Below are positions 1 to 7,410 of a stretch of DNA of 49,497 nt, one piece after another. The notes beneath the pieces are model-generated. The model worked only from the letters and a program-made list of their open reading frames with translations, was not told the origin of the DNA and made no database searches. The stretch comes from an uncultured Acidimicrobiales bacterium (GTDB taxonomy: Bacteria > Actinomycetota > Acidimicrobiia > Acidimicrobiales > CADCTF01): NCBI GenBank assembly GCA_902805655.1, contig CADCTF010000114.1, forward strand, positions 1-49,497, in the 5' to 3' direction. Each line of letters starts with the position of its first letter. Position 1 is the stretch's first letter. The position numbers were made by a program, and so were the translations under genes.

Positions 1-1
1 G

Positions 2-481
2 ACGCAGCGCTGGCAGGGCGTGGTGCTGGTGGACGTGGAGGCGCTGCGACGTGGTCACGTCCACGACGACGAGCGCTGCGAGATCGACGGGGTGGGCTCC
101 ATCCCGGTGACCACGGCCCGGGATCTGCTGGGCGACTCGTCGCTGGATCTGGTCCTGCGCGACGGCCTCGACATCCGCTCGGTGGTCCACGTGGGACGTC
201 AGTTCACCCGGGCCCAGCGCACCGCGCTGATCGCCCGGGACCGCACCTGCATCCGGCCGAGTTGCAACGCCAAGCGAGGGCTCGAGCTCGAGCACCGTGA
301 CGGCTACGCCAACACCTTGGCCACCAGCGTGGACAGCGGCGCTCGCGTGTGCCGGCGGGACCACGACCTCAAGACCCACAGCGGACACCGCTACACCGGT
401 AGCCCGGGGCTGTGGGAGTGGCACCTGCCCGATGGCACCGTCGAGCACGAGCGGCCGCCACCGGACGGGCCGGGGCCGTAG
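2..481 (+). CDS. HNH endonuclease, C-terminal part (DUF222/13E12-type), 5' end outside window
   Basis: The frame is open from the first bases of the window, so the N-terminus lies upstream; an internal GTG at 20 could serve as a start but would leave the protein too short for the family. The visible part carries an HNH nuclease domain: a Cys-x4-Cys pair in RTCIRPSC, then LELEHRD and VCRRDHDLKTH supplying the His/Asn-type metal and catalytic positions, followed by a W-x-L-P-D-G tail typical of DUF222-linked HNH proteins. Proteins of this family are multicopy in actinomycetes and several are DNA-damage induced. A second, truncated family member lies at 29515-29817. The nuclease identity is well supported; its biological role (intron-like, mobile or repair) is not known. 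Confidence 0.8.
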   Translation, partial: TQRWQGVVLVDVEALRRGHVHDDERCEIDGVGSIPVTTARDLLGDSSLDLVLRDGLDIRSVVHVGRQFTRAQRTALIARDRTCIRPSCNAKRGLELEHRDGYANTLATSVDSGARVCRRDHDLKTHSGHRYTGSPGLWEWHLPDGTVEHERPPPDGPGP

Positions 482-791
482 CCGGCGTACGGCCCGACAG
501 CCAAGGCCGACATGTGCCTGGCGAAGACGATTGGCAGCTGACTGGCTGAGGGCAGCAGTGAGCCGTCGTGCCATGAGGCTAGACAGGGCGGCTACGGCCG
601 GCTGCGCTCTCTCGCTGAGAGGTCGGGGACCGTGGAAGGCAGATGCCGGCGGCTGCGGCTGGCTGCGAGCCGGCGCCCCGAGCCGTCCTCGACCGCGGAA
701 CCGAACGTTGCAGCCATGGTCTCGAGCGTTCCAGCGCGGCACGCGAAAGACGGCGCGCTGGGCTGACCACCCGCAGGCTGCCCGACTCAGC
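482..791. other. intergenic region without recognised gene
   Basis: About 310 bases between the HNH gene and the 3' end of the amidohydrolase gene. I see no convincing coding frame, tRNA fold or strong hairpin here. Short frames on both strands have no ribosome binding site or recognisable protein motif. Confidence 0.5.
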
Positions 792-1799
792 TCAGCCGCT
801 GGCGTCGAGGCGGTAGGCGCGGGTGGCAGTGTCGTGGAAGAGCAGTGACCGCTCGGTGTCGCTGGCGGGCTCGGCGATGCGCTGGAAGGCGTTCCAGAGC
901 ACGGTGTACGAGCACGAGCGGCGGTCGACCGGGAAGTTCGACTCGAACATGCAGCGCTCGGGCCCGAAGGTCTCGATGCACCAGGCGATGTCCGGCCCCC
1001 AGGCCGCAGCCAGCGCCATGGAGGACGGCGGCTCGGGGCGACTGTGCCAGTCGAGTCCGAACACCGGCATGCCGATGCCGCCGAGCTTGAGCACCACGTT
1101 CGGGCAGGAGGCGACGTCGGTCATGTCCTTGCGCCAGGTCTCCCGAACCTCCTCACGCCGGCCCTTGTAGGGACCGATGCCAAGTGGGCCGCCGAGGTGG
1201 TCGAGCACCACCGGGACGTCGGGGAGCGCCCGGGCCAGGTCGGTCAGCTCGGGCAGCTGCGGGTGGTAGAGCCACGCCTCGAAGTGGAGCCCGGCCCGGC
1301 CCAGCGCGGCGAAGCCCTGCCGGAAGGACGGCTCCTCGAAGAGGCGAGGTGGCGGGTTGGTGTGGGAGGCCCGGATGTCGGTGCTGGCGTCCCACGCCGA
1401 CGCATGGCGCACGCCGCGGAAGCGCCCGTCAGCCGCGGCCACGTGCGCCTCGAGCACCTCGGTCACGGCATCCCCGAGGAGGAGGTCGGCGAAGCCGACG
1501 ATGGCGGCGATCTCGGCGCCCTCCGACCGGCTGCTCTGCTCGGCCGCGGCCCGGACGAGCTCTGTCTCACCGACGGGCTGCAGCGCCTCGGGCCCGTCGG
1601 GGCGGTACGCCGAGCGGCACTCCACGAACACGGTGCGGGTCACCTGGTGGCCGGCGCCCGTGTCCGAGCGCAGCTCTTCGAGCAGGTAGCGGTCTCCCGG
1701 GTGGTCCCAGAGGTGGTGGTGCGGGTCGCAGATCCTCTGGCTGGGGTCGAGCGGCTCCTCGACGACTTGGGCCAGCCACTGCTCGTGCTCGGGTTGCAT
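792..1799 (-). CDS. amidohydrolase family protein (amidohydro_2, TIM-barrel metal hydrolase)
   Basis: A 335-residue protein of the usual length for the COG3618-like amidohydrolases, which hydrolyse lactones and related rings (for example 2-pyrone-4,6-dicarboxylate). The N-terminal metal-binding signature DPHHHLWD lies near residue 26, a central barrel strand carries VLDHLGGP, and the C-terminal catalytic segment reads CMFESNFPVDR, with the conserved closing HDTATRAYRL. These are the expected landmarks of a cytosolic, metal-dependent amidohydrolase. Substrate cannot be told from sequence. It is transcribed away from the MFS gene; only 25 bases separate the two start codons, so they share a short divergent promoter region. 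Confidence 0.85.
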   Translation of the reverse strand: MQPEHEQWLAQVVEEPLDPSQRICDPHHHLWDHPGDRYLLEELRSDTGAGHQVTRTVFVECRSAYRPDGPEALQPVGETELVRAAAEQSSRSEGAEIAAIVGFADLLLGDAVTEVLEAHVAAADGRFRGVRHASAWDASTDIRASHTNPPPRLFEEPSFRQGFAALGRAGLHFEAWLYHPQLPELTDLARALPDVPVVLDHLGGPLGIGPYKGRREEVRETWRKDMTDVASCPNVVLKLGGIGMPVFGLDWHSRPEPPSSMALAAAWGPDIAWCIETFGPERCMFESNFPVDRRSCSYTVLWNAFQRIAEPASDTERSLLFHDTATRAYRLDASG

Positions 1800-1881
1800 G
1801 CCGTCGGTCTAGCCCAGTGGAGTCATGGATCGCCCGGGCGACGATTTTGTGGGCCGGCGCCAGCTCCGCGAGTGTCGGACC

Positions 1882-3330
1882 GTGCCGGACATCGACACCG
1901 TACGTTCGCGCTTCGTCGGCCGCCTGAAGGAGAAGGGCAGCTATCAGAAGTGGGTGCTGGCCACCGCTCTGGTGGGGATGTTCGCCACCAGCTTCCCGGC
2001 CACCATCCTCACCGTCTCGCTGGGCACCATCGCCGAAGACTTCGACGCGAGCGAGACGCTCATCACGTGGGTCATCTCCGCACCGCTGCTCGCCTCCGCG
2101 GTGGCCCTGCCCATCCTCGGGAAGATGGGCGACCTCTATGGGCAGCGAAAGGTGTTCGTGGTGGGCTTCGCGCTCGCCACGCTCACCGCCGCACTCACCG
2201 GCCTGGCGTGGAGCCCGCTCGCACTCATCGGGCTCCGCACCCTGACCCAGATGGTCGGGGCGGCCACCCAGCCGACGTCGATGGCCCTCATCATGCGGGC
2301 CTTCGCGCCGGGTGACCGGGTGAAGGCCATGGGCTGGTGGTCGCTGGTGGGCGCCGGCTCGCCGGCCGTGGGGCTGGCCATCGGCGGACCGATGGTGGAG
2401 TGGGTGGGCTGGCGCTTCGTCTTCCTGTCACAGGCCGCGCTGGCGGTGGTGCCCGTGATCGTGGCCTACCTGATCCTCGAGGAGACGCCCCGACCCAAGG
2501 TGAAGGTGCGCTTCGACCTGAAGGGCTCGGCCGCGCTGACCGTGGCGGCCGCGACCGTGATGCTGGCCCTGAGCCAGAGCGCGGACTGGGGGTGGCGCCA
2601 CCCGGCCGTGCTGGGCTCGATCATCGTCGCCCCCGTCGCCATGTGGGCGTTCGTGCGGATCGAGCGAGCGGTCGAACACCCGTTGTTCCCGCTCGAGCTG
2701 CTGCACCGCCGCAACTTCCTCGCCCCGCTGGTCACCCAGTTCTTCTCGGGCGCGGCCTACCAGGGCGGCTTCGTGCTGACGCCGCTCGTCATGCGCTCCG
2801 TCTTCGGCTGGAAGGTGTCCGCCATCTCCTACCTGATGCTCCTGCGCCCGCTGACGTACAGCCTTGCCTCGCCCATCGGCGGCCGGCTCGGTGCTGCGGG
2901 CGAGCGGCGGGCGATCATGGTGGGCATCGGCATGCTGGCCTCGGCCATGGCCCTCTACACCTGGGGCACGGGTTGGGGGATCGTGCCGGTGGTGGGCGTC
3001 GCCCTGGTGCTGCAAGGTGTCGGCAACGGGGTGGCCCGCCCGTCGCTCACCTCGTCGGTGGCCAACGCGGTGGCCGAGGAGGACCTGGGGCTGGCGTCAG
3101 CATCACAGCGGATGTTCAACCAGATCGGCAACGCCTTCGGCATCGCCATCCTGACGGCCATCTACGCCGGCGACCAGGAGGCGGCGCCCTTCGCCCGGGC
3201 CTACGGCGCCGCCTTCCTGCTGGCCATGATCGCCTACGTCGGCGCCCTGTTCATCCGCGACCACGACCGTTCGGAGCAGGTGGCCCCCATCGCCGGGCAG
3301 GCCGCCACGCCGGCTACGCCAGCGGGCTAG
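1882..3330 (+). CDS. MFS drug exporter, DHA2 (EmrB/QacA) type
   Basis: A polytopic membrane protein of about 480 residues with roughly 14 hydrophobic segments, the number expected for DHA2 proton-driven multidrug antiporters. The loop 2-3 motif A is visible as GKMGDLYGQRKVF and the motif C region as LVGAGSPAVGLAIGGP. The longest frame starts at ATG 1825, but its first 19 residues are arginine-rich and non-conserved, so I take GTG 1882 (protein beginning VPDIDTVRSRF); the start is not certain. It should export small hydrophobic compounds at the cytoplasmic membrane; the substrate is unknown. It is convergent with the ABC transporter pair that follows, with 37 bases between the stops. Confidence 0.85.
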   Translation: MPDIDTVRSRFVGRLKEKGSYQKWVLATALVGMFATSFPATILTVSLGTIAEDFDASETLITWVISAPLLASAVALPILGKMGDLYGQRKVFVVGFALATLTAALTGLAWSPLALIGLRTLTQMVGAATQPTSMALIMRAFAPGDRVKAMGWWSLVGAGSPAVGLAIGGPMVEWVGWRFVFLSQAALAVVPVIVAYLILEETPRPKVKVRFDLKGSAALTVAAATVMLALSQSADWGWRHPAVLGSIIVAPVAMWAFVRIERAVEHPLFPLELLHRRNFLAPLVTQFFSGAAYQGGFVLTPLVMRSVFGWKVSAISYLMLLRPLTYSLASPIGGRLGAAGERRAIMVGIGMLASAMALYTWGTGWGIVPVVGVALVLQGVGNGVARPSLTSSVANAVAEEDLGLASASQRMFNQIGNAFGIAILTAIYAGDQEAAPFARAYGAAFLLAMIAYVGALFIRDHDRSEQVAPIAGQAATPATPAG

Positions 3331-3367
3331 CCAGCCGCCGACCGGGCACGGCGAGGCAGCTACAGAG

Positions 3368-5341
3368 CTACACCGCGGCGTGACCGCCGGCCGGCACCCG
3401 CTCGCCCGAGGCGTGGGCCTCCCAGGTGCTGTACATCTGGGCGTACTGGCCGCCGAGGGCCACCAGCTGCTCGTGGGAGCCCAGCTCGGAGATCACCCCG
3501 CCGCTGACGACGGCGATGCGATCGGCCCGCATGGCGGTGGCCAGGCGGTGGGCGATGATGATGGCCGTGCGGCCCTCGAGCAGCACGTCGAGCGCGTGCT
3601 CGATCTTGGCCTCGGAGCGCAGGTCGAGGTTCGACGTGGCTTCGTCGAGCACCAGCACCCGCGGCTGGGCCAGGAAGGCCCGAGCCAGGGCGAGAAGCTG
3701 GCGCTCACCGGAGGACAGCGACACACCCCGCTCGTGGCATGGCGTGTCGATGCCCTCGGGCAGCCGCTCGATGAGGTCGTCGATGCCAACCGCCCGGCAA
3801 GCCTCGAGCACCTCTTCCTCGGTGGCGTCGGGCCGGGCGAAGGCGATGTTGTCCCGGATCGAGCCGCCGAAGAGGAACGGCTCCTGGGGCACGATGCCGA
3901 GCTGGCGGCGCAGCGACGTGAGCGTGACGTCCCGCAGGTCGTGGCCGTCGATGAGCACGCGGCCCTTGACCGGGTCGTGGAACCGGGTGACCAGCTTGGC
4001 GATGGTCGACTTGCCGGCTCCGGTCGCGCCCACCAGGGAGAAGGTCTCCCCTTCCCGGATGACCAGGTCGACGTCGCGCAGCACCGGCCGGTTCTCCACG
4101 TAGCCGAAGCTCACGTCCTCCAGGCGGATCTCACCTTTCAGCGGCGGCAGGTCGGTGGCATCGGCCTTCTCCTTCACCGTCGGCTCCGTGGTGAGCAGGT
4201 CGCCGAGCTTGCGCAACGACGCCTGACCCTTCTGGAAGGTGTCGTAGAGCTGCACGAGCTGCTGGATCGGGGCGAAGAAGGTGTTCAGCGACAGCACGAA
4301 GGCGCTGAGCTCGCCGATCGACAGCGTGCCCCGGAGCACCATGCGGCCACCGATGAGCAGCACGAGGATCTGGCCGAACAGGCCGATCGCCTCGGCGCCG
4401 GGACCGTAGGTCGCACCGATCCTGGCCGTGTAGTTGTTGGCCGCCCGGTACCGCGAGGCAACGTTGCGGTGCTCGACGATGTTGTGCCGCTGGCGGTTGT
4501 AGGCGGCGATGATGCGGATGCCCGAGAGGCTCTCCTGGAGGTGCGACAGCAGCTCGGCGATGCGGTCGCGGACGTTGTCGTAGCCGCGGTCGGAGGCCCG
4601 GGAGAACCAGATGGTGATGGCCACCATCGCCGGGATGACGGCGACGAAGGTGATGAGCGCCAGGGTGGCGTTGTAGTACAGGAGCACGGCGGCGACGATG
4701 ACCATCGTCAGGCCCTGCACGATCATCTGCACCAGGCCTTCCTGGAACAGCTGCGTGAGGGACTCCAGGTCGCTCGTCATGCGGGTCATCAGCACGCCCG
4801 CCTTCTCCTTGGTGAAGAAGTCGACGGACAGCCGCTGGAAGTGCGAGAAGATCCGCAGGCGCAGGTGGTACATGAGGTTCTGGCCGACCTTGCCGGTCCA
4901 CGACACCCGCATGCCGCTGGCGATGATGTTGATGCCCACGGCCACGAAGTAGGCGATGGACACGGCCACCACCACGCCGATGTTGTCGCCGCGGATGCCG
5001 TCGTCGATGCCGATCTGGGTGAGCACCGGACCGGCCTGCATGGCCGCGGTCTCGAACACCACCAGGAGCAGCGCGCCCACGAGCGCCCAGCGGTGCGGGG
5101 CGAGGAACCGGCGCAGCGTGAGCCGCCGGGTGTCGTACTTCACGTGGCTGAACGGGACGTGCTCTTCCTCGAAGCTCGGCTCGTCGTTCACCAGCTTCTC
5201 GACGCCGGCGCGCAGCTCGGGCGGGATGCCGGCGAAGGGCAGGCCGGCGGCGCCGCCGGCGTTCTGACCCCCACCGAACGCCTTGCCGCCCATGCCGGGG
5301 CCCATGCCCCCCATGCCGCCGCCCATGCCTCCGAACGCCAT
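3368..5341 (-). CDS. ABC exporter subunit B (heterodimeric, catalytically competent nucleotide site)
   Basis: A 657-residue half-transporter with a membrane domain fused to an ATPase domain. Walker A is GATGAGKST (residues 438-446), the Q-loop is VPQEPFLF (Q486), Walker B ends in LDE (E567, catalytic glutamate present) and the H-loop is AHR (H598). The signature motif, however, reads LSSGE (542-546) instead of LSGGQ. In heterodimeric exporters each ATP site pairs one subunit's Walker motifs with the other's signature, so this chain builds the working site with the consensus LSGGQ of its partner. The N-terminus is an unusual Gly/Met-rich stretch before the first helix. The start ATG overlaps the partner's TGA by one base (TGATG), which suggests translational coupling. 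Confidence 0.9.
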   Translation of the reverse strand: MAFGGMGGGMGGMGPGMGGKAFGGGQNAGGAAGLPFAGIPPELRAGVEKLVNDEPSFEEEHVPFSHVKYDTRRLTLRRFLAPHRWALVGALLLVVFETAAMQAGPVLTQIGIDDGIRGDNIGVVVAVSIAYFVAVGINIIASGMRVSWTGKVGQNLMYHLRLRIFSHFQRLSVDFFTKEKAGVLMTRMTSDLESLTQLFQEGLVQMIVQGLTMVIVAAVLLYYNATLALITFVAVIPAMVAITIWFSRASDRGYDNVRDRIAELLSHLQESLSGIRIIAAYNRQRHNIVEHRNVASRYRAANNYTARIGATYGPGAEAIGLFGQILVLLIGGRMVLRGTLSIGELSAFVLSLNTFFAPIQQLVQLYDTFQKGQASLRKLGDLLTTEPTVKEKADATDLPPLKGEIRLEDVSFGYVENRPVLRDVDLVIREGETFSLVGATGAGKSTIAKLVTRFHDPVKGRVLIDGHDLRDVTLTSLRRQLGIVPQEPFLFGGSIRDNIAFARPDATEEEVLEACRAVGIDDLIERLPEGIDTPCHERGVSLSSGERQLLALARAFLAQPRVLVLDEATSNLDLRSEAKIEHALDVLLEGRTAIIIAHRLATAMRADRIAVVSGGVISELGSHEQLVALGGQYAQMYSTWEAHASGERVPAGGHAAV

Positions 5342-7266
5342 CAGAGATCCCCTCCGGTCAGCGCCTCGGCTCTGGCCGCTTCCTCGGCGGTCACGGCATC
5401 GCGGCGGGCCTGCTCCTCGTCGGAGATGTGAGCCAGCACCTCGGAGTAGCGCGGCTCGGTGCGCATCAGCTCGGCATGCGTGCCGGTGGCCACCACCTTC
5501 CCGCCCTCGATGAGGCACACCCGGTCGGCCAGGCTGATGGTGGAGAGCCGGTGGGCGATCACGAGCGTGGTGCGGTCCTCCATGAGGTGGGTGAGGGCCT
5601 GGTGGATCTGGTCCTCCACCTGCACGTCGATGGCGCTGGTGGCGTCGTCGAGCACCAGGATCTTGGGGTTCACCAGAAGCGTGCGGGCGATGGCGATGCG
5701 CTGGCGCTGACCACCGCTGAGGTCGTAGCCCCGCTCGCCCAGCACGGAGTCGTAGCCGTCGGCCAGCTTCTCGATGAACTCGTGCGCGTTGGCCGCATCG
5801 GCTGCAGCCCGCACCTCCTCCATCGTGGCGTCGGGGCGGCCGTAGGCGATGTTGTCGCGGATGCTCGACGAGAAGAGGAACGGCTCGTCGAGCACCACGC
5901 CGACGTGGTGGCGCAGGCTCGGGATGGTGAGGTCGCGCACGTCCTTCCCGTCGACCAGCACGACCCCCTCGTCGACGTCGTAGAAGCGGGTGAGCAGGCG
6001 AGCCACGGTGGACTTGCCGCAGCCGGTGCGCCCCACCAGGGCGACGGTCTCGCCCGGCTCGAGGCGTAGGTCGAAGCCGTCGAGCACCGGAGGACCGTCG
6101 GCGTAGCCGAACCGCACACCCTCGAAGGCCACCTCGCCGATCGGGTCGGTGAGGTCGACGGCGTCCGGCTTCTCCAGCACCATCGCCGGGGTGTCCAGGA
6201 TCTCGTAGATGCGGCTCGCCGAGGCGGCGGCCCGCTGGCCCATCATCATCAGCATGCCGAGCATGCGGAACGGTGCCTGGAGCATGACGACGTAGATGCT
6301 GAAGGCCACGATGGTGCCGATGGTGACCTCGCCGTTGACGGCCAGGATGCCGCCATAGAGCAGCACGCCGGCCATGCCCAGCCGGGGGAGGTTCTCCATG
6401 ATCGGCGCGTAGCGGGCTCGCACCTTGATCTGGTGGTTCTGGGCCCACTCGAGCCGGCGGGCGGCGCGGGCCGTGGCGTCGACCTGGATCTGCTCGGCGG
6501 CGAAGGACTTCACGACGCGGGCGCCGGCGACGTTCTCCTCGACGATGGTGGCCACGCCGGCCATGCGCTCCTGCACCATCCAGGAAATGGGGAACATCAG
6601 CCGGCGCATGCGCAGGCCGGTGAGGAAGACGAAGGGCAGCGGGGCCAGGGCCACGATGGCCAGCGGCACGTGGATGAGCATCATCAACGTGAAGGCGACC
6701 GCGAAGCTGATCATCTGCAGACCGATGAGCGGGGCGAAGGTGAGGAACATCTGCACCGACCGGATGTCGGAGTTGGCCCGGGAGATCAGCTGGCCCGACT
6801 GCACCCGGTCGTAGAACTCGAACGACAGCTTCGAGAAGTGCTCGTACATGTTGACCCGCAGGTCGTACTCGAGGTCGTAGGCGACCCGGTAGAGGTTGTT
6901 GCGGTAGACGTAGGTGAAGATCGCCCGGACGACGCCGATGCCGATCAGCATGTAGATGAAGGTCGAGATGGGGCTGGTGCGGGCCTCGAGCCCTCGGTCG
7001 ATCGCCGCCATGGTCACCCGCGGCACGGCGACCTGGCCGATGAGCGCGATGACCGAGCAGACCATCGAGAAGGCGAAGCGCCCCTTGCGGGCCCGCACGA
7101 GCGGGAGCATGCGCTTGATCCAGCCCTTGGACGTGTCGGGGTCGACGTTGGCCTTCGGCGGATTGCCCTCCGGCTGGACGTGCAGAGGCTCGTAGGGGGA
7201 CGCCCCGGTGACCACCTCGTCCACGTTGGCCAAGTTCGAGAGGTCACGCTCTAGCGTCGTCGTCAT
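5341..7266 (-). CDS. ABC exporter subunit A (heterodimeric, degenerate nucleotide site)
   Basis: The first gene of the exporter pair, 641 residues from ATG 7266, which is preceded by a GGGGAG ribosome binding site; an ATG at 7341 would add 25 residues but lies inside an inverted repeat. Six-helix membrane domain, then Walker A GRTGCGKST (412-420), signature LSGGQ (516-520) and H-loop AHR (H572). The catalytic Walker B glutamate is replaced by aspartate (LVLDDATSAID, D541) and the Q-loop glutamine by aspartate (VVLDEPFLF, D460). With the partner's LSSGE this forms the degenerate site typical of asymmetric exporters such as TM287/288 or BmrCD. Likely exports lipids or drugs across the cytoplasmic membrane; the substrate is unknown. 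Confidence 0.9.
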   Translation of the reverse strand: MTTTLERDLSNLANVDEVVTGASPYEPLHVQPEGNPPKANVDPDTSKGWIKRMLPLVRARKGRFAFSMVCSVIALIGQVAVPRVTMAAIDRGLEARTSPISTFIYMLIGIGVVRAIFTYVYRNNLYRVAYDLEYDLRVNMYEHFSKLSFEFYDRVQSGQLISRANSDIRSVQMFLTFAPLIGLQMISFAVAFTLMMLIHVPLAIVALAPLPFVFLTGLRMRRLMFPISWMVQERMAGVATIVEENVAGARVVKSFAAEQIQVDATARAARRLEWAQNHQIKVRARYAPIMENLPRLGMAGVLLYGGILAVNGEVTIGTIVAFSIYVVMLQAPFRMLGMLMMMGQRAAASASRIYEILDTPAMVLEKPDAVDLTDPIGEVAFEGVRFGYADGPPVLDGFDLRLEPGETVALVGRTGCGKSTVARLLTRFYDVDEGVVLVDGKDVRDLTIPSLRHHVGVVLDEPFLFSSSIRDNIAYGRPDATMEEVRAAADAANAHEFIEKLADGYDSVLGERGYDLSGGQRQRIAIARTLLVNPKILVLDDATSAIDVQVEDQIHQALTHLMEDRTTLVIAHRLSTISLADRVCLIEGGKVVATGTHAELMRTEPRYSEVLAHISDEEQARRDAVTAEEAARAEALTGGDL

Positions 7267-7331
7267 AGGCCCCGGTGCTCCCCAGCTGTCGGTCGCGAAT
7301 CGACGGAGCCGCACTTGTTCGAGCCCCGTAT

Positions 7332-7348
7332 GGTTAGCCATTCTAACC
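7332..7348. promoter_or_regulatory. inverted repeat in divergent promoter region (possible operator)
   Basis: GGTTAGCCATTCTAACC is a perfect 6-base inverted repeat with a 5-base spacer. It lies between the divergently transcribed ABC exporter (start 7266) and CoA-transferase (start 7411) genes. Its form suits a dimeric repressor. The half-site resembles that of the iron regulator IdeR/DtxR, but the spacing is wrong. No regulator gene is adjacent. Confidence 0.4.
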
Positions 7349-7410
7349 TTTTCGACGGTCTACGGCACCTCTCCTGAAATAGGGTGATGCGCCAAACCCG
7401 GGGGGGAACG

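Noticed and set aside
3380-5431. Long plus-strand frame opposite ABC subunit B
   Set aside because: It is complementary to clear ABC transporter coding sequence and has no recognisable motif.
5342-6448. An extended frame that would join upstream sequence to ABC subunit B
   Set aside because: The upstream part is out-of-frame reading of subunit A; the real start is the ATG overlapping the subunit A stop.
7332-7348. IdeR/DtxR iron box
   Set aside because: The half-site resembles the iron box, but the centre has five bases instead of one, so it cannot align with the 19-base consensus.
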